From NCBI GenBank assembly GCA_963754335.1, contig CAVWFQ010000008.1:310001-374000 (forward strand): a stretch of 64,000 nucleotides of DNA, given 5' to 3'. Below, piece after piece: positions 19,236 through 29,210 of this stretch. Position numbers and translations under genes: made by a program. The stretch's first letter is position 1, and each line of letters starts with the position of its first letter. The DNA comes from JBBSDP01 sp963754335 (GTDB taxonomy: Bacteria; Planctomycetota; Phycisphaerae; Tepidisphaerales; Tepidisphaeraceae). Under the pieces are notes generated by a model. That model ran no database searches. It was given only the letters and a program-made list of their open reading frames with translations, and was not told the origin of the DNA.

Positions 19236-20903
19236 ATGGCTCCGCATTTTGACACGATGAGACGACGTTCGGCATGGTGGCTAGGGTTGTGCTGCGTGGC
19301 CACGATTTTTTGGCAGTGGCGATTCGTGGATAACGAATCGCTGGGCGTTTACGATTACCAGCTAACGGCCAATGTCGGGCTTGCACCCGACATCCATCAA
19401 TTCTTCTACTTCTTTTATTATTTCAGGGTGTTTCCGGTCGGGGCGATTCCCGAGGGTCGAACCCCTGAAGATATCTGGCATGTCGATTTTTTCGGGACAC
19501 CACCTTTTTGGCCCATCAGCCGGGCCGGAGCCGAGCGATATGTCCGCGAGCATGGCGACCGCCTGATCATGGATTTCAGTCAACCGGCACCGACTATCCG
19601 CAGCGGAGACTTTTCCAAGCTCTTCCTGTTTCTGCCCCATGCGTGGCTCACGGGGAGTCCTCTGAACCCCAACGTCAAAGTTTCCAACGAGATCCTGTTC
19701 AGCGGGGCGCTTCTCTCCATCCTCGTAAGTTTCTGGGCGGAAGGTTATCTTCTGCTTGGGATACTGATTGTGCTATTGGTGGGGTCCGACCCATTCCAAA
19801 TCGTTGAAATCTATCGGAACGACAACATTAACGGACTCCCCATCTGCGGAGTTCTTATCGGAATGGCGCTGCACCTTCGGTACATGAGCGGACGTGTACC
19901 GATCGACCACTGGGCCTGGCCAACCGCCGCGGCGATGGGGATTTTCGGCGCATTGCTTCTCAATGTGCGGAGCGAGGCGGGAGCGGTCCTTCTGGCGGCG
20001 CCCTTCGTTTGGCTTCTGGTTCCGAGCACCCCTTGGCTCAAACGCGTGGCCCTTGTCGGTGTCCTGACCGGATCCTGCCTGTGCACCGAGCGACTACTTG
20101 AGAGCTTTTGGGTTTCCGAATTCAACCGTGCCGTAGCATTTGTCAGGACGCACCGAGGCCATGATTACCCCGGGCCTTTCAACCTGCATCACGCCGTTTG
20201 GCACCCGATCTTCATGGGACTGGGAGATTATGGATTCAACCGTGGCTACCGTTGGGATGATCGCGCTGCTTTCAGCTACGCGATCTCCGGGTTACGCGTC
20301 GAGAATCACCGGGAGTATCCTTACAACAGCTCATTTTACTATTTGGACGACACCTATGACAAGGAGAGATGGTATCGCATTTATCCCGGCGATCTGCCAG
20401 GGTACGATCGCATCTTGAGGCAGAAAGTCCTGAAAGCGATTTATGATGATCCCAAATGGTATTTAGGTATACTCTATCGGCGTCTCGTGCATATTCTTAA
20501 CACCACGAGCCGATCGGATTTCAGCGCTGGCCTGGGATGGATCACTGTAAGTTTTAGTGGCTGGTGGATGCCTCCGACGGTATTAATGCTTTTGCTGTGG
20601 CGAAAATGGTTTTTGGTCAGCGTAATTGTGTTCACCTTCCCATTGAGCGCCACAGCCCTTTTGATTTACGCCGGACGCGGCACTCCACTTTATAACATCT
20701 TTCATCTGATGACCCTGGCAATCTGGCTGTACCTGATTGGCAAAGGGGTTGTCAGCCCGGCTTCACCTCTGTACTGGCGCAGGTGGGCGCAGCGAGCGAA
20801 AGATTGCTTCGCGACTTTCGAAATAGAAACGCGAAAATTCTCAGTTGCTTGCGACGCTCCCGCCGCCGCCGATGAAAGTCTTCGATTCGAGGGAGGCCGA
20901 TGA
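19236..20903 (+). CDS. Polytopic membrane protein of the glycan cluster, unknown function
   Basis: I do not recognise the family. It is about 555 residues with eight or more predicted membrane segments (for example AWWLGLCCVATIFW; ILFSGALLSILVSF; YLLLGILIVLLVG; AVLLAAPFVWLLVP; WMPPTVLMLLLW; WFLVSVIVFTFPLS) and a soluble loop rich in Tyr and Asp (YPYNSSFYYLDDTYDKERWY). GT-C glycosyltransferases and polysaccharide polymerases share this layout, so a role in glycan assembly is an inference from context. The stop overlaps the next gene (ATGA). An alternative start is the ATG at 19257. Confidence 0.6.
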   Translation: MAPHFDTMRRRSAWWLGLCCVATIFWQWRFVDNESLGVYDYQLTANVGLAPDIHQFFYFFYYFRVFPVGAIPEGRTPEDIWHVDFFGTPPFWPISRAGAERYVREHGDRLIMDFSQPAPTIRSGDFSKLFLFLPHAWLTGSPLNPNVKVSNEILFSGALLSILVSFWAEGYLLLGILIVLLVGSDPFQIVEIYRNDNINGLPICGVLIGMALHLRYMSGRVPIDHWAWPTAAAMGIFGALLLNVRSEAGAVLLAAPFVWLLVPSTPWLKRVALVGVLTGSCLCTERLLESFWVSEFNRAVAFVRTHRGHDYPGPFNLHHAVWHPIFMGLGDYGFNRGYRWDDRAAFSYAISGLRVENHREYPYNSSFYYLDDTYDKERWYRIYPGDLPGYDRILRQKVLKAIYDDPKWYLGILYRRLVHILNTTSRSDFSAGLGWITVSFSGWWMPPTVLMLLLWRKWFLVSVIVFTFPLSATALLIYAGRGTPLYNIFHLMTLAIWLYLIGKGVVSPASPLYWRRWAQRAKDCFATFEIETRKFSVACDAPAAADESLRFEGGR

Positions 20904-22189
20904 AAAATAGATCATTCGATCGGGATGTATGTGTTATCGGAGGGGCCGGTCACGTCGGATTGCCGCTGGCGATGATGTTGGCAAATGCGGGATTACGCAC
21001 GGTGATCTTCGACACCAACCCGCAGTCCGTCGCGCTGATCCGTCAGGGAAACATGCCTTATGCCGAAGAGGGGGGCGAACAGCTTCTCAAGCGGGTTTTG
21101 AGCGGCGGCTTCCTTGAGATCGAGAGCACCCCCGAAAAATTGGCCTGTTGCCGCCACCTCCTCCTCGTCGTCGGCACGCCGGTTGATGAGCATTCCAATC
21201 CCAGTCTCTCTGCCATCAATCGAGCCGTGGACGGGTGCTGGCCCTGGCTGCGAGATGGCCAGATCCTCATTCTTCGCAGCACCGTTTTCCCTGGAACAAG
21301 CCGATACCTGCAGCATCGGCTTTTTGACGGCGGTCTTGATGTACATGTGGCGAATTGCCCGGAGCGAGTCACGCAGGGCCATGCTCTAGCAGAGTTGGGG
21401 AAGTATCCGCAGATTATCAGCGCGTTCGAAGCGAAAACACTTTCGTCGGTGCGGGAATTCTTCTCGCGGATCTTCACAGAATTCGTCGAGTTGAGCCCGA
21501 TGGAGGCTGAGCTTTGCAAACTGATGACGAATTCCTGGAGGTACATTCAATTTTCTATTGTCAATCAATTTTATATGATTGCCACCCGTCATGGATTGGA
21601 TTTCGATCGTATCCTGCATGGCTGCCGCCATAACTACGGCCGAATGGCCGATGCACCGGGTCCTGGATTTGCCGCCGGACCCTGTCTCATCAAAGACACC
21701 ATGCAGTTGGCCGCCTTCAGCCAGAACCAGTTCGCCCTCGGCCATTCAGCGATGCTGATCAACGAAGGCCTCCCCAGCCATCTGATCGAATTGTGCAAGC
21801 GCGATATCGATCTGTCGCGCAAAACCGCAGGAATCCTCGGAATGGCCTTTAAGGCGAACAGCGATGACCCGCGTGATTCTTTGAGTTTCAAGCTCAGGAA
21901 GCTCCTGACCTTCGAGGCCAGGGAAGTTCTATGCTGCGATCCGCATGTGAAAGACGGTTCATTCGCGTCACTTGAGCAGGTCCTGGATCAGGCTGATGTG
22001 TTGTTCGTTGGCGTTCCGCATACCGCGTATAAAGACCTACCGATACCTTCGGGAAAGCGGGTGATCGATGTCTGGAATTGGGTGAGAGCGGTCGATCCAG
22101 CCTCACCGAAAGCATTAGCGGGAGAAGTAACCCGCCGTGGATCGATGCCATTGATTCATACCGAAATTGCCGACTTGGAGGGTGAATGA
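20900..22189 (+). CDS. Nucleotide-sugar dehydrogenase (UDP-glucose/UDP-ManNAc dehydrogenase family)
   Basis: Domains in order: NAD-binding Rossmann fold (VCVIGGAGHVGLPLAMMLANAG), central domain (SPMEAELCKLMTNSWRYIQFSIVNQF), and the active-site segment GPGFAAGPCLIKDTM with the catalytic Cys. The C-terminal nucleotide-binding domain starts at GILGMAFKANSDDPRDSLSFKL. The reaction is the four-electron oxidation of a UDP-sugar C6 to a uronic acid. Among family branches it looks closer to the WecC/ManNAc type, but the substrate is not certain. It is coupled to the preceding gene and immediately followed by an acyltransferase. Confidence 0.85.
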   Translation: MKNRSFDRDVCVIGGAGHVGLPLAMMLANAGLRTVIFDTNPQSVALIRQGNMPYAEEGGEQLLKRVLSGGFLEIESTPEKLACCRHLLLVVGTPVDEHSNPSLSAINRAVDGCWPWLRDGQILILRSTVFPGTSRYLQHRLFDGGLDVHVANCPERVTQGHALAELGKYPQIISAFEAKTLSSVREFFSRIFTEFVELSPMEAELCKLMTNSWRYIQFSIVNQFYMIATRHGLDFDRILHGCRHNYGRMADAPGPGFAAGPCLIKDTMQLAAFSQNQFALGHSAMLINEGLPSHLIELCKRDIDLSRKTAGILGMAFKANSDDPRDSLSFKLRKLLTFEAREVLCCDPHVKDGSFASLEQVLDQADVLFVGVPHTAYKDLPIPSGKRVIDVWNWVRAVDPASPKALAGEVTRRGSMPLIHTEIADLEGE

Positions 22190-22786
22190 ATGGGTTTCGA
22201 CACCAAGAGACTGTTGCGCTGCGGCGACGACGTTCGGATTAGTGATTTCGTGGAGATCCGCTATCCCGAGATGGTGACGATCGGGAGCCGTGTTGCTATT
22301 GACGCTTTCGTCTCCATCAGCACGCAACTGGAAATAGGCAGCTTTGTTCATATTGGACCGTCGGTGAGTGTTGTCGGGGGCAAAGCGGCTAAGTTCGTGA
22401 TGAAAGACTTTGCGGGCCTGTCTGCCGGGTGCCGCATCATCTGTACTTCCGATGATTTTCTGGGGAGCGGATTAACCAACCCGATGGTGGACGCGAGATT
22501 TTCAGGAAAGCAGACGGTTACAACAATCGTTATGGATAAACACAGCCTCCTGGGCACCAACTGTATCGTGTTTCCAGGCGCTCAGATCGGGGAAGGTTCG
22601 GTCGTGTCGGCCGGTTCGGTGGTGAAGAAGCGGCTTGAGCCGTGGACCGTCTACGCCGGAAACCCCGCGGTTGCTGTCGCACCGCGTCGAAAGGATAAGA
22701 TTTTGGAGTTTGAGGCCAAAATCGACGAGGTGCGCAGACAGATTCCAAATCAATCCGAATCATCAGCAGGATCCAAACTGCTTTGA
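22190..22786 (+). CDS. Left-handed beta-helix acyltransferase (WbbJ-like)
   Basis: The protein shows hexapeptide repeats (VTIGSRVAIDAFVSI; LEIGSFVHIGPSVSVVGG; IVMDKHSLLGTNCIVFPGAQIGEGSVVSAGSVVKK) and the usual end WTVYAGNPAVAVAPR. Such enzymes transfer acetyl or other acyl groups to sugars. With an ACP and a KAS III next to it, the acyl donor may be acyl-ACP rather than acetyl-CoA (inference). The ATG follows the preceding stop without a gap. Confidence 0.82.
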   Translation: MGFDTKRLLRCGDDVRISDFVEIRYPEMVTIGSRVAIDAFVSISTQLEIGSFVHIGPSVSVVGGKAAKFVMKDFAGLSAGCRIICTSDDFLGSGLTNPMVDARFSGKQTVTTIVMDKHSLLGTNCIVFPGAQIGEGSVVSAGSVVKKRLEPWTVYAGNPAVAVAPRRKDKILEFEAKIDEVRRQIPNQSESSAGSKLL

Positions 22787-22806
22787 GGTGATAGCCGGAA
22801 CGGAGT

Positions 22807-23046
22807 GTGAAAGTGACGACCGAGGAGTTCTTACGGGAATTTGAACAGATAGCGAATATCAAACCGGGAACTCTGGCCGGTCGGCAGGTTCTGGCGGATT
22901 TGCCCCAATGGGATTCACTGACGGCGCTGCAGTTCGTCCTGTGGGTGCAGAATCGGTTCGGAATCGTGGTAGATGGGGAGAAAGTTTCACAAGCCGTCAC
23001 GATTGATGATTTGATTGCCCTGAGCGGAGGGGCGATTCAAGACTGA
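22807..23046 (+). CDS. Acyl carrier protein
   Basis: A 79-residue acidic helical protein with the phosphopantetheine attachment motif DSLTALQF (Ser at about residue 38) in LPQWDSLTALQFVLWVQNRFG. It starts with GTG at 22807 after GGAACGGAGTG. It is not next to fatty acid genes but inside a sugar-nucleotide cluster, so it likely carries an acyl group for modification of the glycan. Confidence 0.85.
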   Translation: MKVTTEEFLREFEQIANIKPGTLAGRQVLADLPQWDSLTALQFVLWVQNRFGIVVDGEKVSQAVTIDDLIALSGGAIQD

Positions 23047-23079
23047 CACGACTGTTCAGCGCCAAATTGGAACCGTGTA

Positions 23080-24093
23080 ATGCACAAAGCCGAGATCGCG
23101 GCAATTGAGTATTTCCTTCCACCGCTTCAGCGAACCAATGAAGACCTCGCAGCCCTGTTCCCCCAATGGACAGGAGCTCAGATTTTCGCCAAAACAGGTA
23201 TACGCATCCGTCACCTTTCAGCGGAGGGGCAGACGGCAGCCGACTTGGCCGTGTTGGCGGCGGAGAAAGTACTTAGCTCCGGCAGAGTTGCTCGCGACGA
23301 GATTGACTTCCTGATATTCTGCACGCAGTACTCGGATTATCTGCTGCCGGCGACCTCATGCGTGCTTCAACATCGTCTGGGCCTTTCCAGATCGGTCGGC
23401 ACTGTTGATGTCAATCAGGGGTGCTCCGGATTTGTCTACGGACTGGCTTTGGCCAGCGGACTGATCGAGGCCTCGATTGCACGCAATGTGCTCCTGCTGA
23501 CGGCCGATACCTATTCTAAACTCATCGGTCCTCAGGATAAGGCGCTGATGTCTTTGTTCAGTGACGGTGCGGCGGCAACGATCATCAGGGCCGCGTCCCA
23601 GGATCGCGGGGCGCCATCTCTTGGGCCATTCGTTTTAGGAACGGATGGGTCGGCGGCCCATCAGTTGATGGTCCCGGACGGCGGCGCACGGCGACCACTC
23701 GGATCAACTGACACCGGTGGAACTCCGCCGCGGATGTGTATTCACATGGACGGCCCGGCGATTTTCACATTTACATTGTCGCGAATCCCGCCGCTCGTGA
23801 AGGAACTTTGTCAAAAAAGCGGAGTGATGATAAACGCCATCGATTGGTTCGTTTTCCATCAGGCAAACCGCTTCATGCTTGAGGCGTTGCGAAGTCAGCT
23901 CGGTCTACCGACTGAACGGTTCGTTATCGATCTTGAGGAAGTCGGAAACACCATCAGCAGTTCGATTCCCATCGCGATCAAGCGCCTTTATTCCGCTCGG
24001 GACATCCGAGCCCCGGCCTGCGCGATGCTTGTGGGTTTTGGGACGGGGCTGTCGTGGGGGGCTGTAATGGCGACATTGCCATCCGATCTATAG
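23080..24093 (+). CDS. 3-oxoacyl-ACP synthase III-like ketosynthase
   Basis: The thiolase fold is clear. The active-site Cys lies in VNQGCSGFVYGLALASGLIE, the His in WFVFHQANRFMLEALRSQLG, and the Asn in EEVGNTISSSIPIAI, giving the Cys-His-Asn triad of FabH-type enzymes. The ending LVGFGTGLSWGAVMA is standard. Its location after a dedicated ACP in the glycan cluster suggests it builds a short acyl chain on that ACP, rather than serving general fatty acid synthesis. Confidence 0.88.
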   Translation: MHKAEIAAIEYFLPPLQRTNEDLAALFPQWTGAQIFAKTGIRIRHLSAEGQTAADLAVLAAEKVLSSGRVARDEIDFLIFCTQYSDYLLPATSCVLQHRLGLSRSVGTVDVNQGCSGFVYGLALASGLIEASIARNVLLLTADTYSKLIGPQDKALMSLFSDGAAATIIRAASQDRGAPSLGPFVLGTDGSAAHQLMVPDGGARRPLGSTDTGGTPPRMCIHMDGPAIFTFTLSRIPPLVKELCQKSGVMINAIDWFVFHQANRFMLEALRSQLGLPTERFVIDLEEVGNTISSSIPIAIKRLYSARDIRAPACAMLVGFGTGLSWGAVMATLPSDL

Positions 24094-24098
24094 CAACC

Positions 24099-25205
24099 AT
24101 GCGCCGCCATATACCATTCTGGACGCCGCAGGTCGGGCTCGAAGCGTACGAATTCCTGCAACAGGTTCTGGAAAGCAATTTCCTGAATGATGGCCAGTTC
24201 ACTACACGATTCGAGGAGCAACTGGCCAAATCGACCGGCGCAAGGCACGTCATTGCGGTCACAAGCGGCACCGCCGCATTGTACCTCGCGCTGGTGGCGT
24301 GCGGCGTGGGTCACGGCGACGAGGTTCTGATCCCTGACGTCACTTTCATTGCCACGGCCAATGCCGTAACCATGACGGGGGCGACACCGGTATTGGTCGA
24401 TATCGATCCGGACACGTTGAACATTGATTCCAGCCTGGTAGTTGGCCACTTGACCCCGCGCACCAGAGCAGTGATGCCGGTTCATATCAGCGGAAGGCCG
24501 GCCAAACTCGACGCGCTATTGGAGATTTCACAGCGGAAGGGAATCCCGCTGATCGAGGACGCGGCGGAAGGATTGGGTTCGCGGCACGATGGTCGTTGCC
24601 TCGGGACCATCGGACTGGCGGGATGCATTTCGCTTTCTCCGAATAAGACGATCAGCACCGGACAAGGAGGCGCTGTTCTTACAAACGACGATGCACTGGC
24701 CGCGCGGGTGCGCGAGTTGAAAGACCAGGGGCGCCCGTTTCGAGGAACCGGCGGCTCTGACGTGCATCCGCGCGTCGGCTACAATTTCAAATTCACCGAT
24801 CTTCAGGCGGCCGTGGGCCTTGCACAGCTTCGGCATCTTTCGGCCCGCCTCGATAGACTCCGCTCGACGTATCGAATCTATTCAGAAGAACTTGCAGAGG
24901 TGCGCGGCATTCGCGTGCTGGACTTCCATCTGGACGGCGGAGAAGCGCCACAGTGGATTGATGCGATCGCCGACCGTCGCGATGAACTGGACCAATACCT
25001 CCTCCAAAAGGGAATTCAATGCCGTCGTTTCTGGTTCCCGCTGCATTGGCAGCTTCCCTACCGGCAGCCTCCAAGTCGATTTCCGGTTGCGTCGGCCGTG
25101 ACGCCCAATGCCATCTGGCTTCCGTCAGCGTTCACCCTTTCAGACGACGACGTGCGCGTGGTGTGTGATGAAATTCGGAAATTTTATCGTCAATTGGATG
25201 AATGA
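24099..25205 (+). CDS. DegT/DnrJ/EryC1/StrS-type sugar aminotransferase
   Basis: The PLP-dependent fold is shown by HVIAVTSGTAALYLALVACGVG, DEVLIPDVTFIATANAVTMTGATPVLVDID, LIEDAAEGLGS, and the Lys site in SLSPNKTISTGQGGAVLTND. These enzymes aminate keto-sugars attached to nucleotides. The product amino group would be the natural acceptor for the acyl group made by the neighbouring ACP/KAS III/acyltransferase genes. I start at the ATG 24099, five bases past the KAS III stop; the frame is open further upstream but overlaps that gene. Confidence 0.88.
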   Translation: MRRHIPFWTPQVGLEAYEFLQQVLESNFLNDGQFTTRFEEQLAKSTGARHVIAVTSGTAALYLALVACGVGHGDEVLIPDVTFIATANAVTMTGATPVLVDIDPDTLNIDSSLVVGHLTPRTRAVMPVHISGRPAKLDALLEISQRKGIPLIEDAAEGLGSRHDGRCLGTIGLAGCISLSPNKTISTGQGGAVLTNDDALAARVRELKDQGRPFRGTGGSDVHPRVGYNFKFTDLQAAVGLAQLRHLSARLDRLRSTYRIYSEELAEVRGIRVLDFHLDGGEAPQWIDAIADRRDELDQYLLQKGIQCRRFWFPLHWQLPYRQPPSRFPVASAVTPNAIWLPSAFTLSDDDVRVVCDEIRKFYRQLDE

Positions 25206-26902
25206 CGCGGATCACAGCTGAAAAAAAAGATAGCGTGCTGGCTGCCGAGTCGTCTCGGCAGCCGGTTCAGTCGACGGAACTCGCCACGCCAAAACTCACG
25301 GTCATATTGCCGGTCCGCAATGAGCCCGAGCATTTATCGTTGGCAGTACGGGTCTTCGACGAAGTGATCGAGATCCCAACTGAGATTCTCGTCGTGTACG
25401 ACTCGCCGTTGGATACGACCGTGGCCGCGGTGATGGCGCTCCGGGCGGGCTTCCCCCACCTCCGCGCATTGCACAATTCGCTCGGACCCGGTGTCATCAA
25501 CGCGATTCGGACCGGTTTTCAAGAGGCGCGGGGCGATTACATTTTGATTGCGGCGGTCGATGACGTGAGTTTGGCGTTGGCAGTGCCGGAAATGATCGCG
25601 CTCATGATCGACGGCTGCGACCTGGTCAGTGCGACTCGCTACGCCTATGGCGGCCGGCGGCTGGGTGGGTCCTTGCGCGGACGAATGCTGTCCAGGACGG
25701 CGAACTTTCTGCTCTGGTGGTTTGGCGCATCGGCTCTGACCGATTCGACCACCGGTGGAAAGATGCTGCGGTGCGCTCGGATTAATGAAATATCGTTGGA
25801 GTCTGATCCCGTCGGTTGGGCGGTAGTCTTTGAGATGGCCATCAAAGCCCAACTGCTCGCCTGGGAACTGGGTGAAGTACCCATTATTTCCGTCGACCGT
25901 CTTTATGGAGGGCAATCCTCGTTCCGTCTGGGGCCTTGGGTCGCCGAGTATCTGAAGTGGTTTTGGCATGGGTTTAGGGAACTCCGACGGCTAAATCTGC
26001 CCGCCACTCATGTACGAGTGCCTCGGACCACCGCGTTACAAAAGCCAGCGTCGCGAAACCATGTTCCCAGTTGCGGTCCTATTGGTCCGTTGTTGACGCT
26101 GTCGTCCGCGTCGCGCACGAGCAGTTCGGGCGCGCCCTCATTGCTCGTGACGGGAAGACTTGCCGTCCTGGTTTTGCTTCCGGACGAAGCGGCCGATCTG
26201 GTGATGATGAGCAAGTTCCTCAAGGCCGCGGTGGATTGTTCTCACGAGGTTATAGTGGTCTGCGACGCGAGCGCTATGGGGCACTTTCAGAATGCGCAAG
26301 AAATCGGCGCCCGTTTCGTGCCTCTTCTTCGGCCTCAGAATTCGATTGGAGAGGCCCTGACGGCGGCCGTTGAAGCCGCAGACTCTGAGTATGTCTTGAT
26401 CTTCGGCCTTGACGAGACCGGCCCGATTGAGGCGATAGGGAACATGGTCGATCTGATGGATGGTGGTTGCGATTTCGTATCCGGAACGCGATATGCGTCA
26501 GGCGGGCGCCGCCTGGGCGGCTCGCTGATTTCCAAAGGGATGTCGATGCTGGCCAATAAGATCTTCCATGAGGTTGCCGGCTGCGTTCTTACTGATTCGA
26601 CAACAGGTATGAAAATGTTCCGACGTGAAGCGTTTGGTCGATTGCACCTGGAAACAAAGCCGATTGGATGGGCGGTCACATTCGAAATGTCAATCAGGGC
26701 GCAGCTTGAGGGTATGATCCTGGGAGAGGTCCCTATCGTTTCCATCGATCGCCTCTATGGCGGAAAATCCACATTTAAGCGTGCGTCCTGGGTATATGAG
26801 TATTTGTCGTGGTTCCTCCTGGGGATAAAGCGCCTTCGAGCCGCAGCGAGGCTGCGGAGTCCAATCGTTCGACGAATCGCCGCCTGCCGGGCTATACGAT
26901 AG
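25202..26902 (+). CDS. Glycosyltransferase family 2 protein with two tandem GT2 domains
   Basis: Two dolichyl-phosphate-mannose-synthase-like GT2 domains lie in one chain. Domain 1 (about residues 30-260) has LTVILPVRNEPEHLSLAV and SATRYAYGGRRLGGSL, TDSTTGGKMLR; domain 2 (about 320-550) has LAVLVLLPDEAADLVM, SGTRYASGGRRLGGSL, LTDSTTGMKMFR. The conserved ends (VPIISVDRLYGGQSSF and VPIVSIDRLYGGKSTF) match as well, so an internal duplication is evident. The usual DxD is degenerate: AVDDVS in the first, GLDETG in the second, so the second domain may not be catalytic. The start overlaps the aminotransferase stop. Confidence 0.82.
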   Translation: MTRITAEKKDSVLAAESSRQPVQSTELATPKLTVILPVRNEPEHLSLAVRVFDEVIEIPTEILVVYDSPLDTTVAAVMALRAGFPHLRALHNSLGPGVINAIRTGFQEARGDYILIAAVDDVSLALAVPEMIALMIDGCDLVSATRYAYGGRRLGGSLRGRMLSRTANFLLWWFGASALTDSTTGGKMLRCARINEISLESDPVGWAVVFEMAIKAQLLAWELGEVPIISVDRLYGGQSSFRLGPWVAEYLKWFWHGFRELRRLNLPATHVRVPRTTALQKPASRNHVPSCGPIGPLLTLSSASRTSSSGAPSLLVTGRLAVLVLLPDEAADLVMMSKFLKAAVDCSHEVIVVCDASAMGHFQNAQEIGARFVPLLRPQNSIGEALTAAVEAADSEYVLIFGLDETGPIEAIGNMVDLMDGGCDFVSGTRYASGGRRLGGSLISKGMSMLANKIFHEVAGCVLTDSTTGMKMFRREAFGRLHLETKPIGWAVTFEMSIRAQLEGMILGEVPIVSIDRLYGGKSTFKRASWVYEYLSWFLLGIKRLRAAARLRSPIVRRIAACRAIR

Positions 26903-26911
26903 GCTCAATTC

Positions 26912-27882
26912 ATGAGCGGGAAATGTTTACTAATCACCGGTGGCACGGGTTTCATCGGCGCCGCCTTGGCCCGCAGGCTCGCCCGCGAGGGAAACCACGT
27001 TCGGGTGTTCGATGACGACTCGCGTGGCGCCGCGACGTCTCGGTGAAATGGCACGGCAGGTCGAAATCGTGCACGGCGACATCCGCGATCCCGCGGCCGT
27101 CACCGCCGCCGCCAGAGGGGTCGATGCTGTTTGGCATCTTGCCTACGTCAACGGCACTCAATTTTTCTATTCGAAGCCTCATATCGTTCTTGATGTTGCC
27201 GTGCGCGGGATGCTCGCAGTCCTTGAAGCGTTAGCTGCGCACGAAGTTCCAGAATTGTTTCTCGCCTCGAGTTCCGAGGTTTACCAGACGCCGCAATTGG
27301 TTCCGACCCCCGAAAATATCTCGCTCTCGATCCCAGACCCGCGCAACCCGCGATTTTCATACGGCGGTGGCAAAATCATCAGTGAACTGATGGCCTTGCA
27401 CAGCGGTCATGAGGCACTCCGGCGCGTCGTGATCTTCCGCCCGCACAATGTCTACGGTCCCGACATGGGCGACGAACACGTGATACCGCAACTGTCTCAA
27501 CGTATGGCAGTGCTGGCGGCGACGGCGCGCCTGGGCGCCGTCATCGATCTGCCCATTCAGGGGACGGGGCAGGAAACGCTGCGCGTTTACGTTCATTGAC
27601 GATCTGGTCGAAGGGCTGATGCTGTTGGCCGAAAAAGGCGAACACCGTGGCATCTACCATGTTGGAAGCGATGTCGAGGTAAGTATTGCCGAGTTGTCCC
27701 GGCAGATTGGCCTTTGCTTCAATCGTGAGGTCCGAGTGATCGCCGGGGAATTGTCTCTCGGCAGTGCGATTCGGCGATGTCCGGATATCGCCCGGATGCG
27801 ATCGCTGGGTTTTTCGCCGCGTGTCTCACTCGCCGACGGATTGCGTTTAACCGTGGACTGGTACGTTCGGCGTCACCTCTAA
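26912..27882 (+). CDS. NAD-dependent epimerase/dehydratase (extended SDR), two frameshifts
   Basis: The cofactor motif LLITGGTGFIGAALARRLA is at the N-terminus, then VEIVHGDIRDPAAV, the catalytic region FLASSSEVYQTP with the YxxxK equivalent SYGGGKIISELMAL, and HNVYGPDM. The chain breaks near 27030 (SRGA / PRRLGEM) and near 27582 (GQET / AFTFIDDLVEGL). At both sites the expected residues resume when one or two bases are corrected in GC-alternating tracts. The joined protein is about 323 residues, normal for UDP-sugar epimerases. It likely acts on the nucleotide sugar used in this cluster. Confidence 0.8.
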
Positions 27883-27919
27883 GCCTGTACGATTTCAATC
27901 CATACTCGTTAGGAGCCGA

Positions 27920-29210
27920 ATGCCGCTCACCAACACTGCTTCGAGATTTCCTCGCCCCGCGAAGCTTGCCGCCGGTTCCGGCGGGAGCGTGGTCGTGGAC
28001 CGCTGTCAGGTGTGCGATGCAATTCCGCTGGAGTCGATTCTTTTCGTTGGTTACCTGCCGCCGGTTAACACCATGGTGAGCATCGGTTCGCCGCTGGTCG
28101 AGCAGGCTGCCTATCCCGCCCAACTCCTGCGCTGCCCCCGCTGTTCACTGGCGCAGATTGGCTTGATCGTGGATCCGGCGATTCTGTTTCCCCCCACCTA
28201 TCCCTACACCAGCGGTACGACGCGAATTCTGCCGCGAGAATTTTGCCGATCTTGCTCGGGAGATCGCCACTCTTTACCCGTTGCGGCCGGACGATTTGCT
28301 GATCGATGTAGGTTCCAACGACGGCACATTGCTAAGCAATTTCACCAGTAGCAATCGCGTCCTCGGCATTGAGCCCACGAATGCCTCCAGGCTTGCGCTG
28401 GATCGAGGAATCGAAACGGTCGTTTCCTTTTTCAACGCCGAGGCTGCCACTCGGGCGCTCCGAGAGAAGGGGCAGGCGAAGGTGGTGACCGCGACCAACG
28501 TATTTGCGCATGTCGAAGATGTTCACGAGGTTCTCAACTGTGTGACACGATTGATGAGCGGCGATGGACTATTCATTTCTGAATCTCATTACTTCCCATC
28601 TCTGCTGGAAACCGTCCAATACGACACCATCTATCACGAACATCTTCGATACTATTCGCTGAGCAGCCTGCAGTACCTGTTGCAGATGCACGGACTGGAG
28701 GTAGTCCATGCCAGGTCAATACCAACTCATGGAGGCTCTGTCCGCGTTTACGCGTCCCGATCCGGCCGGTATCCCATCCGTGATTCCGTCCAGGGCATGC
28801 TCGAACGGGAAAAGACCGCACTCGCACCCGGGCAACTCTCGAACTTCAGGTCTAGAGTGATCCGATCGAAAACCAGCCTCTATGAAATTCTCAATCAGGT
28901 CAAATCCCGGGGCGCGCGTGTCTTTGGGATCGGCGCCCCCTCACGAGCCAGCACTTTGATCAACTACGTGGGTCTGGACGAGAGCCTCTTAGAGTGCGTT
29001 CTCGAGATCAAAGGCTCATATAAAATCGGAAAATTCATGCCAGGAACGCTTATCCCGGTTTTAGAGGAATCAAAACTTTTCAAGGATCAGCCGGAGTATG
29101 TGATGCTGCTTTCCTGGCACATCGCCGATGAGCTGATCGAAAAGCTCAAAGCGAGTGGTTACCGCGGCAAGTTTATCGTACCACTGCCCCAACCGCATGT
29201 GATGGAATAG
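27920..29210 (+). CDS. Zn-finger C-methyltransferase (Methyltransf_13/14 type), one frameshift
   Basis: The N-terminal zinc-binding part has CQVCDAIPLESIL and LLRCPRCSLAQIGL (two CxxC pairs). The SAM-binding core is LLIDVGSNDGTLLSNF, with ISESHYFPSLLETVQYDTIYHEHLRYYSL, the His-rich motif seen in sugar 3-C-methyltransferases. A C-terminal Rossmann-like domain (VFGIGAPSRASTLINYVGLD) is also typical. The frame changes near 28232, where removal of one C from CTGCCGCGAG restores RILRENFADLAREI. It probably methylates a deoxysugar nucleotide. Confidence 0.82.
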
